Shown piece after piece: positions 9,150 to 17,049 of a stretch of 64,000 bases of DNA. Position numbers and translations under genes: made by a program. The notes beneath the pieces are model-generated. The model did not search any database, was not told where the DNA came from, and saw only the letters and a program-made list of their open reading frames with translations. The DNA is from Streptomyces sp. YS415 (GTDB lineage: Bacteria > Actinomycetota > Actinomycetes > Streptomycetales > Streptomycetaceae). Location of the stretch: contig NZ_JAMJFL010000003.1 of assembly GCF_023544665.1 (NCBI RefSeq), positions 62,001 to 126,000 of the forward strand, written 5' to 3'. How positions within the stretch are numbered: position 1 is the first letter of the stretch; each line of letters begins with the position of its first letter.

Positions 9150-11693
9150 ATGCCCCGACACCGCCGAAGAGCGTTCGCCTCCCTCCTCACCGTGAGCGCC
9201 GTCCTCGTCGCCGCCGCCGCCTCGTCCAGCGCGAGTGCCGGTCCGGGCGGCCGGAGCGCCGACGCGTTCGTCCAGCGCGACGGAAGCACGCTGACCCTGC
9301 ACGGCAAGCCGTTCCGCTTCGCCGGCACCAACCTGTACTGGCTCGGCCTGGACGAGAACGTGGGCGGCGTCGACCACCCCACCTACTTCCGGATCGACGA
9401 CGCGTTGAAGACGGCACGCGCCATGAACGCCACCGTCGTCCGCTCCCACACGCTCGGCACCTCGCTGGGCTGCCCGCAGTGCATCCAGCCGGCCGCCGGC
9501 ACGTTCAACGAGGACGCGTTCGCGCCCATCGACTACGCCGTCGACCGGGCCCGCGCCCACGGACTGCGGCTGATCGTCCCGCTCACCGACCAGTGGGACT
9601 ACTACCACGGCGGCTACCCCACGATGGCGAAGTGGCTCGGCCTGAAGGACCCGAAGGACTTCTACACCGACCCCCGGGCCAGGGCCGCCTACAAGGAGTA
9701 CGTCCGCCACGTGCTCGACCACGTCAACCCGTACACCGGCCTCGCCTACAAGGACGACCCCACGATCATGTCCTGGGAGCTCGGCAACGAGCTGAACGAC
9801 ATGACCCGCGACTGGGTCGACGAGATGGGCGCCTACGTCGGCGGCCTCGCGCCCCGGCACCTCATCTCCGCCGGCCGGCAGCAGGGTGTCGACGCCGCCG
9901 CCCTCGCCTCCGACGAGGTCGACATCGTCGACGTGCACTACTACCCGACCTCGGCCGCGGCGATGACCGCGGACGCGGCCCGCGTCACCGCCCGGGGCAA
10001 GGTCTACCTCGCCGGTGAACACGGCTCCGACAGCCTCACCGCGGCCGACGCGCTCACCCTCGCCGACGACCCGGACGTCGGCGGAGTGCTCTCCTGGTCC
10101 CTGTTCGGCCACGCCGACGACCACGGGTACGTCCAGCACGACGACGGATACACCCTGCACCACCCCGGCGACACGGCCGCGATGCGCGCCGACGTGCTCG
10201 CCAGCTCGGCGCTGGGAAAGATCGTCGCGGGGGAGCGGCAGCTGCCCGCCGTCCCCGTCACGCCGCCCCTGATCACCGCCGTCACCAAGCGGTCCGGGAT
10301 CAACGAGGTCGCCTGGCGCGGCACCGCCGGCGCCCACGCCTACCGCGTCCAGCGGTCCGTGCGGGGCGAGGACGGGCCGTGGACGACGCTCACCGGGACC
10401 CCGGTCACCGACAACGACGCCCCCTGGCTCGACCCCAGCACCCCCAAGTCCCGCGCCTGGTACCGGGTCACGGCGCTCGACCGGGCCGGACGTCCCCTCG
10501 CCACCTCCGCCGCCCTGAACGCCGGGCCCGAGCAGGACGTGCGGGTGGACCCGCTGCAGAGCTGGGCGGGGACCGCCGCGCACAGCGCCGGCCTGGTCCG
10601 CACCCCCGACGGCGACGGCGTCCGGATCGCTCCCCGGGCCCGCCGGGAGGGGCAGATCGCCTGGAAGACGCGACGCCCGCAGGAGATCACCGCGCACTTC
10701 GCCACGGACGGGCACCGAGGTCTGCCCACCGCGCAGATCACCCGGGACGGGACGACCTGGACGCCGGTGAAGCCCACCGTGTCCACGGCCCGCGGCACCA
10801 CCGTGCTGCGCATCGAGCCCCCGCGTGAGGCGGTCGGCGCCCGGCTGGTCTGGGCTGCCTCGTCCCGTCCGGCGCCGCTGACCGGCGTCACCCTCGCCGA
10901 GGAGGCGGCGTCCGCCGCGACCACGGCACCGGGCACCTTCCGGCAGAGCCCGGAGGACGGCGCGACCGGGGTGTCCGTCACGGACCCGCTGACCTGGACG
11001 GCCGCCGAGGGCGCCGCGCACTACGCGGTGACCCTCTCGACGCACGCGGACCTCTCCGACCCGGTCGTCGACGTCGCCGGGCTGCGCACCACGAGCTACC
11101 GTCCGCCCGTCAACCTCCGGCCCAGCACCACCTACTACCTGCGGGTCACCGCGGTGAACGGCGCCGGAACCCGCACCGCCGACGGCGCCCCCACCCGTTT
11201 CACCACCGGAGCGCTGACCGTCGACGACTTCGAGGGCTACCAGGACGGCGCGGCGCTGTCCGCCGCCTACGTCCGCAACCCGGGAGGCGGCCCGGTCACC
11301 GTCTCCCTCGACGCTGAGCACGCCGACGGACAGGGCAGTGCGCTGCGCGCCGCCTACGACCCCGGCACCCCCGGCTACGCGGGCATCATCCGCTCCCTGC
11401 CGGCGCCCCAGGACTGGGGAGGCGCCCGCACCCTGCGCCTGTGGGCCCGCTCGGACGGCAGCGCGGACCAGAGCCTGACGGTCCAGTTCGTGGCGGCCGG
11501 CATCTACTGGGAGACGACCGTGCCGCTCACCGACACCGACGGCACCCGCATCGACCTGCCGCTCGCGGAGTTCACCAACCCCCCGTGGGCGACGAAGGGC
11601 CCGCTCGACCTCAGCCGCGTCAGCCAGCTGTCCTTCTACTTCAACGGCGCGGCCGGCACGGCCTGGGTCGACTCGATCACCGCCACCGACTGA
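9150..11693 (+). CDS. Secreted GH5 endo-beta-1,4-mannanase with FnIII-like and CBM-like domains
   Basis: An 847-residue secreted enzyme. A signal peptide covers about residues 1-30 (basic start, hydrophobic core, AxA-type site near SASA). The GH5 barrel spans about 33-370, with the acid/base glutamate in SWELGNELND and the nucleophile in VYLAGEHGSD; GTNLYWLG and WDYYHGG fit mannanase subfamilies. Two fibronectin-III-like segments follow (about 375-450 and 590-690). The last 160 residues, starting DDFEGYQDG, resemble a jelly-roll carbohydrate-binding module of the CBM11 type. It should cut mannan outside the cell to give oligomers for the importer. The start is preceded by GAAAGG, 12 bp upstream of the ATG. 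Confidence 0.87.
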   Translation: MPRHRRRAFASLLTVSAVLVAAAASSSASAGPGGRSADAFVQRDGSTLTLHGKPFRFAGTNLYWLGLDENVGGVDHPTYFRIDDALKTARAMNATVVRSHTLGTSLGCPQCIQPAAGTFNEDAFAPIDYAVDRARAHGLRLIVPLTDQWDYYHGGYPTMAKWLGLKDPKDFYTDPRARAAYKEYVRHVLDHVNPYTGLAYKDDPTIMSWELGNELNDMTRDWVDEMGAYVGGLAPRHLISAGRQQGVDAAALASDEVDIVDVHYYPTSAAAMTADAARVTARGKVYLAGEHGSDSLTAADALTLADDPDVGGVLSWSLFGHADDHGYVQHDDGYTLHHPGDTAAMRADVLASSALGKIVAGERQLPAVPVTPPLITAVTKRSGINEVAWRGTAGAHAYRVQRSVRGEDGPWTTLTGTPVTDNDAPWLDPSTPKSRAWYRVTALDRAGRPLATSAALNAGPEQDVRVDPLQSWAGTAAHSAGLVRTPDGDGVRIAPRARREGQIAWKTRRPQEITAHFATDGHRGLPTAQITRDGTTWTPVKPTVSTARGTTVLRIEPPREAVGARLVWAASSRPAPLTGVTLAEEAASAATTAPGTFRQSPEDGATGVSVTDPLTWTAAEGAAHYAVTLSTHADLSDPVVDVAGLRTTSYRPPVNLRPSTTYYLRVTAVNGAGTRTADGAPTRFTTGALTVDDFEGYQDGAALSAAYVRNPGGGPVTVSLDAEHADGQGSALRAAYDPGTPGYAGIIRSLPAPQDWGGARTLRLWARSDGSADQSLTVQFVAAGIYWETTVPLTDTDGTRIDLPLAEFTNPPWATKGPLDLSRVSQLSFYFNGAAGTAWVDSITATD

Positions 11694-11711
11694 CCCCCTG
11701 AGGAGCGACCC

Positions 11712-11753
11712 ATGAACCGGGCCCGCGTGTCCTGTCCGGGCGGCGTCCCGTGA
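11712..11753 (+). CDS. Possible 13-codon leader peptide coupled to the hydrolase gene
   Basis: A short frame starts at an ATG with GAGGAG about 6 bp upstream and ends in TGA at 11751-11753. That stop overlaps the GTG start of the next gene (GTGA). The hydrolase GTG has no ribosome site of its own, so translation of this mini-frame could deliver ribosomes to it. The peptide has no recognisable homology. It may instead be a chance frame. Confidence 0.3.
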   Translation: MNRARVSCPGGVP

Positions 11754-12427
11754 GGCTCGCGGCCCGGGTCTGGGGCGACGGGCCCCGCACGGCCGTCCTG
11801 GTGCACGGCATCATGTCGGACTCGCGGGCCTGGACCCGGGTCGCCCCGGCGATCGCCGGGCACGGCTACCGGGTCGTCGCCGTGGACCTGCCCGGCCACG
11901 GAGCCAGCGGGCCCGCCCCCGGCTACACGCCCACCGCACTCGCCGCCGCCCTGCTCGACACCCTGCCCGGGGCGCCCGACCTCGCCATCGGTCACTCCCT
12001 GGGCTCGGCCGCGCTGCTGCTCGCCGTACCGGCGCTGCGCTGCGCCCGCGCCGTCCACTGCGACCCCGCCTGGCTGCCCCGGCCCCGGGACCTGGAGGCC
12101 CTGCGGGCCGGCAAGTACGCCACCTGGCGGGAGCTGCGTGCCGCCCATCCCCGGTGGCACGACGACGACATCACCGCCGAGCTGCGGGCCCTCGCGACCT
12201 GGGACCCCGCGTCGGTCACCGCGCTCCAGCACCTGCCCGGCCTGCCGGGCGCCCCCGCCGTCCCCTCGCTCGTGCTGCTCGCCGGTCCCAGCGAGCGGAT
12301 CCCGCCGGCGCAGGCCGCGGCACTGCGCCGCCGCGGCTGGCACGTCCGCACGGTGGACGGTGCCGGGCACACCGTCCACCGCGACGATCCGGCCGGGTTC
12401 CTGCAGGCTCTGCACGGCTGGCTGTGA
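11750..12427 (+). CDS. Alpha/beta hydrolase
   Basis: A 225-residue alpha/beta-hydrolase-fold protein with no signal peptide. It has the oxyanion segment VLVHGIMSDSRAW, the nucleophile elbow GHSLGSAALL and a C-terminal histidine in GAGHTVHRD; the catalytic aspartate cannot be placed with certainty. It follows the GH5 gene and could deacylate manno-oligosaccharides such as acetylated glucomannan fragments, but this is only a guess from context. The start is GTG, coupled to a short leader frame. Its stop lies 10 bp from the stop of the convergent GH26 gene. Confidence 0.75.
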   Translation: MRLAARVWGDGPRTAVLVHGIMSDSRAWTRVAPAIAGHGYRVVAVDLPGHGASGPAPGYTPTALAAALLDTLPGAPDLAIGHSLGSAALLLAVPALRCARAVHCDPAWLPRPRDLEALRAGKYATWRELRAAHPRWHDDDITAELRALATWDPASVTALQHLPGLPGAPAVPSLVLLAGPSERIPPAQAAALRRRGWHVRTVDGAGHTVHRDDPAGFLQALHGWL

Positions 12428-12436
12428 CCGGCACCG

Positions 12437-13444
12437 TCAGGGCAGCACGACCTCACCCTGGTTCAGCACCCTGGGGTGGAAGTACGCCGCCTGGATCTCG
12501 GCGTTGGTGTTGTTCCCGCGCAGCTGCTCGGACCACATCATGAACCACGCCCACTTCGTCTGGCTGTTCAGCAGGGTGGAATTCGGCACCTTGCCCATTT
12601 CGGCGAGGGCGATGGGCTTTGTTCCCGCGATGCTCTGCATCTGCTGGTAGTCCGCGGAACTGGGGTGATTCTTGTACCAGACGTCCAGGGAGACGACATC
12701 CACGTACTGGCTGCCCGGGTAGTAGGTGCTCCAGCCGCCCGCGGGATTGTCCTGCACGTTCCACACCCAGATCAGATTGTCCAGCCCTTTCGTGCCGGCG
12801 AGGTAGTCGCGGGTGATCTGATAGAGGCGTGCGCTGCCGTTCGCCCCGGGCCGGTTTCCCCACCAGTTCCATGATTCGTTCATTTCGTGCAGCGGCCGGA
12901 AGAGAACGGGCACACCCGCGTTCTTCAGTTGCTGGAGGTAGGGGACGACTTCGTCGAGGCGCCGTTTCCAGGCATTGTTCAGGGCGCTCCCGGAGGTGAT
13001 GATCTGGGAGAATTGCGCGTTGGATATGCTCGACTTCACGCCGCCCTCGAACGCGCAGCTGCTCCCTCCGGTCGGCGGGCAGACATGCCAGGTCAGCGTG
13101 ACCAGGGAACCGTTCGCCCACTCGGTCTTCGCCTGGTCGATCACCCGCTGGCGGTTGGCCACGTCGGTGGCGTTGAACATCAGGTCACCGCCCCACAGCC
13201 CGGGGTACTGCCCGGTCACGTCCTTGACCTGCTGCGTGTACTGGCCGGGCGCGGAAGCGGGCTCCTTGTTGTGCTGTCCGGAAACGATGGAGTTCCCCGT
13301 GATGCCGCGGAGGTAGTTCAGTACGGTCTGCTTGGGTGTCGCGGGAAATGCCTGCGCGGATTCCTCCGCGGGCCAGACGAGGATTGTCGTCGTGACGGCT
13401 GCGGCCGTGAGGACGGAAGTGACGCAGCGCCGCATTCTTCTCAT
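12437..13444 (-). CDS. Secreted GH26 beta-mannanase
   Basis: A 335-residue secreted glycoside hydrolase family 26 enzyme. The signal peptide begins MRRMRRCVTSVLTAAAV and ends near SAQA. The acid/base glutamate is in FRPLHEMNESWNWWG and the nucleophile in IALAEMGKVPN, the standard GH26 pair. It should hydrolyse internal beta-1,4-mannosidic bonds. ATG 13444 is preferred because it begins the signal peptide; the frame continues upstream to a GTG at 13489 with an unlikely sequence. It is monocistronic and convergent with the hydrolase gene. Its base composition is slightly less GC-biased than its neighbours', with codons such as GAATTC and TTC-rich stretches, which may mean a different origin. 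Confidence 0.9.
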   Translation of the reverse strand: MRRMRRCVTSVLTAAAVTTTILVWPAEESAQAFPATPKQTVLNYLRGITGNSIVSGQHNKEPASAPGQYTQQVKDVTGQYPGLWGGDLMFNATDVANRQRVIDQAKTEWANGSLVTLTWHVCPPTGGSSCAFEGGVKSSISNAQFSQIITSGSALNNAWKRRLDEVVPYLQQLKNAGVPVLFRPLHEMNESWNWWGNRPGANGSARLYQITRDYLAGTKGLDNLIWVWNVQDNPAGGWSTYYPGSQYVDVVSLDVWYKNHPSSADYQQMQSIAGTKPIALAEMGKVPNSTLLNSQTKWAWFMMWSEQLRGNNTNAEIQAAYFHPRVLNQGEVVLP

Positions 13445-13559
13445 GGGCGTACCAGCTCTCGTGGTCGAACGAATTTCGTTTCGCCACAAAGGTGGCCGCC
13501 ACGGCGGCAGTCGTCAATGGGCCGAATCGTTTTCCGCAACCGGCCCGCGCAATGTTTTA

Positions 13560-13577
13560 CTGAACGTTTCCTGAACG
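13560..13577. promoter_or_regulatory. CTGAACG direct repeat, 11-bp period
   Basis: Two exact CTGAACG copies (13560-13566 and 13571-13577) are separated by 4 bp. They lie between the aromatase stop and the GH26 start, in the only AT-richer stretch of the 13445-13595 gap, about 116 bp upstream of GH26. The spacing is that of SARP-type sites, but a role in GH26 control is equally possible. Confidence 0.3.
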
Positions 13578-13595
13578 GCTGTGCCGGGAATTGCC

Positions 13596-14534
13596 TTACG
13601 CCCTGGCTTCCGCATACGCCTTGGCGTGGCCCAGGGTGGCCCGGCTGTTGGTGCCCAGCGCGTTGCGCAGGAACGCCCGGGCCTCGGGGACGCCCGCGTC
13701 CGGGCCCAGGATCGCGTGGATGTTCCCGGTGTCGACGATCACCGTGTGCTGGGAGGTGGCGGTCGTGACGCCCCGGTCGTCCTCGGATAGCTGCCAGTAC
13801 CCGGTGTGCAGGGCCATCAGCGCGGGCAGTGTCGTCTGCTTGTAGACGATGCGGTGGTGCGGGAAGCACACCCGCACGGACTCGGTGGTGTGGGACGAGC
13901 CGTCCTTGGCCCGGGTGTCCATCCGCAGCACCTGGAGGCCGGGGGTCTCCTCGCGCAGGTCCACCGCGGCGACGTGCGGCAGCCGCTCGGGCCACCGGTC
14001 GGCCTCGTTGAGGAAGTCGTACACGTCCTTGGCCGAGCCGTCGATCTCGACGCTGTCCTCGAAGGACAGCCTGAGGTCGGGCGCGCCGGTGGCCAGCTCC
14101 ACGCTGGTCTTCAGCGCGGCCAGCTCCGAGCGGCTGTTGCGGTCCACGGCCCGGTCGATCCACTCCAGGCCCTCGGGGTCGTCGGCGACGGCCCGGTAGT
14201 CGTGCAGCAACCGCAGCCGGGTGCGCTCCGGCGACAGGGCCTCGGCGATCCAGGTGCCGCCCATCGCGGCGACGGGCGGCGCCGACACCTCCTGACGGAA
14301 GCTGATCGTCAGCGCCTCGGGGTCCAGGATCCGGCGGGAGGTCCAGTTCTTCGCGGTGCCGTTGGCGGTGGCCCAGATCCGGATCCGCTCCTCGTTCCCC
14401 GTGTGCTCCACCCGCTCGACCAGCACGGAGGGCGGGAAGATCAGCGGCCAGTTCTCCACCTCGGCGATCAGCCGGTACACCTCAGCGGCCGGAGCCTCGA
14501 CGGTGATCTCGTGCTCGACCTCGCGCACGGTCAT
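13596..14534 (-). CDS. Type II polyketide bifunctional aromatase/cyclase
   Basis: A 312-residue didomain START/SRPBCC-fold protein, close in length to ActVII. The N-terminal half (about 1-150, starting VREVEHEITVEAPAAEVYRL) and C-terminal half (about 160-312, SFEDSVEIDGSAKDVYDFL) are repeats of the same fold. Such enzymes dehydrate and aromatise the first ring of the C9-reduced poly-beta-ketone on the type II ACP. ATG 14534 is chosen because AGAGGTG lies about 10 bp upstream; a GTG four codons earlier is possible. It follows the ketoreductase by 45 bp in the same operon, the usual KR-ARO pairing. Confidence 0.93.
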   Translation of the reverse strand: MTVREVEHEITVEAPAAEVYRLIAEVENWPLIFPPSVLVERVEHTGNEERIRIWATANGTAKNWTSRRILDPEALTISFRQEVSAPPVAAMGGTWIAEALSPERTRLRLLHDYRAVADDPEGLEWIDRAVDRNSRSELAALKTSVELATGAPDLRLSFEDSVEIDGSAKDVYDFLNEADRWPERLPHVAAVDLREETPGLQVLRMDTRAKDGSSHTTESVRVCFPHHRIVYKQTTLPALMALHTGYWQLSEDDRGVTTATSQHTVIVDTGNIHAILGPDAGVPEARAFLRNALGTNSRATLGHAKAYAEARA

Positions 14535-14579
14535 GATCGGTGTCACCTCTTTCGACGGGTCCGAGGACGCCGGAGGGGG

Positions 14580-15365
14580 TCAGAAGTTGCCGAGCCCGCC
14601 GCAGACGTTGAGCGCCTGCGCGGTGATGGAGGAGGCGGCGTCGGTGACCAGATAGCCCACGAGCCCGGCGACCTCCTCGGGGGTGGAGTACCGGCCGAGC
14701 GGGATCTTCGCCCGGAACTTCTCCAGGACCTGCTCCTCGCTGGTGTCGTACGCGGCCGCGTATCCCGAGCGCACCCGCTGCGCCATGGGCGTCTCCACAT
14801 AGCCGGGGCAGACCGCGTTGACGGTGATCCCGGTCGGGGCCAGCTCGTTGCCGAGGGCCTTGGTGAAACCGACCACCCCGTGCTTGGAGGCCGAGTAGGG
14901 GGCGCCGAGCACCACGCCCTGCTTCCCGGCGGTGGAGGCGATGTTGACGATGCGGCCCCAGTCCTTGTGCCGCAGCCCGCCGGTGTTCAGCACCTCACGG
15001 GTCATCAGGAACACGCTGTTGAGGTTGGTGCCGATGACGTCCAGCCACAGCTCGTCGGTGATGTCCGCGGTGACCCCGCCCCCGCTGCGGCCGGCGTTGT
15101 TGACCAGGACGTCGACCGTGCCGTACCGGTCGACGGCGGCGCCGACGAACCGCCGGATGTCCTCCGTGGACCGCACGTCGCACGGCGCGCCGTCGACGTC
15201 GAGGCCTTCCTCGCGCAGCTCCTTCACCGTACGCAGCACACTGTCCTCGGTACGGGCGCAGATGAAGACCCGGTGTCCCCCCTGTGCCAGCAGCCGGGTG
15301 GTGGCGAGGCCGATCCCGCTGGTCGCGCCGGTCACCACGGCGGTGCGTGACTCCTGCTCCGACAT
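14580..15365 (-). CDS. ActIII-type C9 polyketide ketoreductase
   Basis: A 261-residue SDR, the same length as ActIII. Visible features are the NADPH motif TGATSGIG at residues 12-19, NNAG at 89-92, YSASK with the catalytic tyrosine and lysine, and VCPGYVETPMAQRV. It should reduce the C9 carbonyl of the nascent type II polyketide. The ActIII stereocontrol motif P94-G95-G96 reads S94-G95-G96 here. ATG 15365 has AGGAGG six bases upstream. It is the first gene of a leftward operon with the aromatase/cyclase and is divergent from the NTF2-like gene. Confidence 0.95.
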   Translation of the reverse strand: MSEQESRTAVVTGATSGIGLATTRLLAQGGHRVFICARTEDSVLRTVKELREEGLDVDGAPCDVRSTEDIRRFVGAAVDRYGTVDVLVNNAGRSGGGVTADITDELWLDVIGTNLNSVFLMTREVLNTGGLRHKDWGRIVNIASTAGKQGVVLGAPYSASKHGVVGFTKALGNELAPTGITVNAVCPGYVETPMAQRVRSGYAAAYDTSEEQVLEKFRAKIPLGRYSTPEEVAGLVGYLVTDAASSITAQALNVCGGLGNF

Positions 15366-15453
15366 ACATCCTCCTGTTGATGGGGCCTTCGGGCCGGCCG
15401 CCACCGTGACGACTCACGTCGGGGGGAAGGGTCGTCGCACCTGCTGTGCGATG

Positions 15454-15471
15454 AGTCGAGTTCACCTTGAG
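15454..15471. promoter_or_regulatory. Candidate SARP-type repeat in the KR / NTF2-like divergent promoter
   Basis: Read leftward, the heptamers CTCAAGG (15471-15465) and CTCGACT (15460-15454) have an 11-bp period. CTCAAGG recurs before the 29.2-kb ACP/PKS operon. No convincing -10 box is placed 6 bp from it, so the assignment is weaker than for the other sites. The rest of the 174-bp gap contains nothing else recognisable. Confidence 0.35.
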
Positions 15472-15539
15472 AGCGCGCTGGCACCCTCGGCCCGGACGCG
15501 GAGGGCCTCCGCGCAGCCGACCACGAGGAGAAGCACTCG

Positions 15540-15986
15540 ATGACCGAAGTCGCGGCCGTGCCCGATCAGGCTCCCGACGGCAGCCTCTTCCAGCAGATCC
15601 AGCAGTTCTACGCCCGGCAGATGCGGCTGCTCGACCACGGCGCCGTCGAGGAATGGGCGGACACGTTCACCGAGGACGGCGTCTTCGACCAGAACGTCGC
15701 CGGACCGCTGACCGGCCGCGCGACCATCGCCGTGGCCGCGCAGAAGCGGGTGGACCAGATCGTCGCCGAGGGCATCACCCGCCGCCACTGGCTCGGCATG
15801 CTCGAAGTGGATCCGCGTGACGAGCAGGGCGTCGTACGCACCCGTTACTACGCCTTCTCCATGGCCACCGAGCGCGGCGGCCGGCCGCAGATCACGGCGA
15901 GCACCTACGCCGAGGACTCCCTGGTCCGCCACGAGGGCGGCTGGCTCGTCCGGTACCGGCGCGTCACCCACGACGGCACCACCTGA
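15540..15986 (+). CDS. NTF2-like / SnoaL-fold small protein
   Basis: A 148-residue alpha+beta-barrel protein of the NTF2 superfamily, in the branch that includes ring-hydroxylating dioxygenase beta subunits and SnoaL-type cyclases and hydroxylases. Features include the N-terminal helix QIQQFYARQMRLLDHG and EEWADTFTEDGVF. No alpha subunit or Rieske protein is nearby, so a dioxygenase role is unlikely. In aromatic polyketide clusters such proteins cyclise or help hydroxylate intermediates. It is clearly homologous to the protein at 17050-17517. A GAGGAG site precedes it, and it is co-transcribed with the SDR 26 bp downstream. Exact reaction unknown. Confidence 0.8.
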   Translation: MTEVAAVPDQAPDGSLFQQIQQFYARQMRLLDHGAVEEWADTFTEDGVFDQNVAGPLTGRATIAVAAQKRVDQIVAEGITRRHWLGMLEVDPRDEQGVVRTRYYAFSMATERGGRPQITASTYAEDSLVRHEGGWLVRYRRVTHDGTT

Positions 15987-16012
15987 TCCGTACGCCCGAA
16001 GGAGGCACACCC

Positions 16013-16741
16013 ATGTCGACGCAGCGGGTCGCCCTGGTGACCGGTTCGACGTCCGGGATCGGCGAGGCGACCGCGAAGACCCTGGCAGCCGCGGGCTACC
16101 GGGTCGCGGTCAACTCCCGCAACTCGTCCAAGGAGGGCAAGGAGCTCGCCGACTCGCTGCCCGGTGCCGTCTACGTGCAGGGCGACATCGCGGTGGAGGA
16201 GCAGGCGGCGCGGATCGTGGACACGGTGGTGGAGCGGCTCGGCCGGCTCGACCTGCTGGTCAACAACGCGGGCGCCACCCGGCTCATCCCGCACGCCGAC
16301 CTCGCCGCGGCCTCACCGGCGGTGTGGCGGGAGATCCTGGACGTCAACGTGGTCGGCACCTGGCAGATGAGCGTGGCGGCGATGCCGCACCTGAAGGCCG
16401 ACGGCGGCGGAGCCATCGTCAACATCTCGTCGATCGCCGGGGTGAAGCCGACCGGCAGTTCGATCCCGTACGCCGTCAGTAAAGCGGCGATCAACCATCT
16501 GACGCGGCTGCTGGCCAACGTCGCCGGTCCCGACGTCCGGGTCAACGCGGTGGCCCCCGGCCTGATCGACACCCCCTGGACCGCCGACTTCACCGGCCCT
16601 CGCGAGGCCGTCACCGCGGGCGCCCCGCTGCGCCGGATCGGCACCCCCGAGGACGTCGCACAGGCGGTGCTGACGCTGGCCGAGGCCGCGTACTCCACCG
16701 GTGTGGTGCTGCTGGTGGACGGCGGCGTCCACAACCTCTGA
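16013..16741 (+). CDS. Short-chain dehydrogenase/reductase (FabG-like tailoring reductase)
   Basis: A 242-residue classical SDR with VTGSTSGIG (about residues 10-18), LLVNNAG, the catalytic serine in NISSIAG and YAVSKAAINHL. It is more FabG-like than ActIII-like and lacks the XGG motif after NNAG. It probably reduces a ketone or quinone of the type II polyketide after cyclisation. AAGGAGG stands 7-8 bp before the ATG. It forms a two-gene rightward operon with the NTF2-like gene and ends just before a 20-bp palindrome. Substrate unknown. Confidence 0.85.
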   Translation: MSTQRVALVTGSTSGIGEATAKTLAAAGYRVAVNSRNSSKEGKELADSLPGAVYVQGDIAVEEQAARIVDTVVERLGRLDLLVNNAGATRLIPHADLAAASPAVWREILDVNVVGTWQMSVAAMPHLKADGGGAIVNISSIAGVKPTGSSIPYAVSKAAINHLTRLLANVAGPDVRVNAVAPGLIDTPWTADFTGPREAVTAGAPLRRIGTPEDVAQAVLTLAEAAYSTGVVLLVDGGVHNL

Positions 16742-16778
16742 GCGGCGCGGGAGGACGCGGCGGAGGCACGCCGAGAGG

Positions 16779-16798
16779 CCCCGGCAGCGCTGCCGGGG
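16779..16798 (+). terminator. Perfect 20-bp palindrome after the SDR
   Basis: The arms CCCCGGCAGC and GCTGCCGGGG form a 10-bp stem with essentially no loop, or an 8-bp stem with a small loop, 38 bp after the SDR stop. There is no T-tract, as is common for streptomycete terminators. Confidence 0.5.
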
Positions 16799-16818
16799 TC
16801 GCCGCCCCCGGCTCCAGG

Positions 16819-17049
16819 GGCTTCTCCGCCGCGGGCTTCCTCGGCCGGATGCCCCTGTCGATGACGGGCATCGGCGTGGTGACGATGGTGTCCCAGCTGA
16901 CTGGGCGCTACGGCCTGGCCGGCGCGCTGTCGGCCACCATCGCGCCGGCCGCGGCGGTGGCCGGGCCGCAGGTCTCCCGGCTGGTGGACCAGTACGGCCA
17001 GCGGCGCGTGCTGCGCCCGGCGACGCTGGTCTCGCTCGCCGCGGCGGAT
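16819..17049 (+). pseudogene. Remnant of an MFS transporter N-terminus
   Basis: About 75 codons encode a sequence typical of the first two membrane segments of an MFS exporter (FLGRMPLSMTGIGVV, then a basic loop VDQYGQRRVL and SLAAADSVLQ). The frame then runs into the 3' end of the convergent NTF2-like gene at 17050, where the similarity stops. A full MFS protein has about 400 residues, so more than 80 percent is missing. The ATG at 16849 could allow expression, but a functional protein is unlikely. It marks a deletion or rearrangement junction inside the type II tailoring block. Confidence 0.65.

Noticed and set aside
15540..15986. Ring-hydroxylating dioxygenase beta subunit
   Set aside because: There is no alpha subunit, Rieske or ferredoxin reductase gene nearby, so only the NTF2-like fold is supported.
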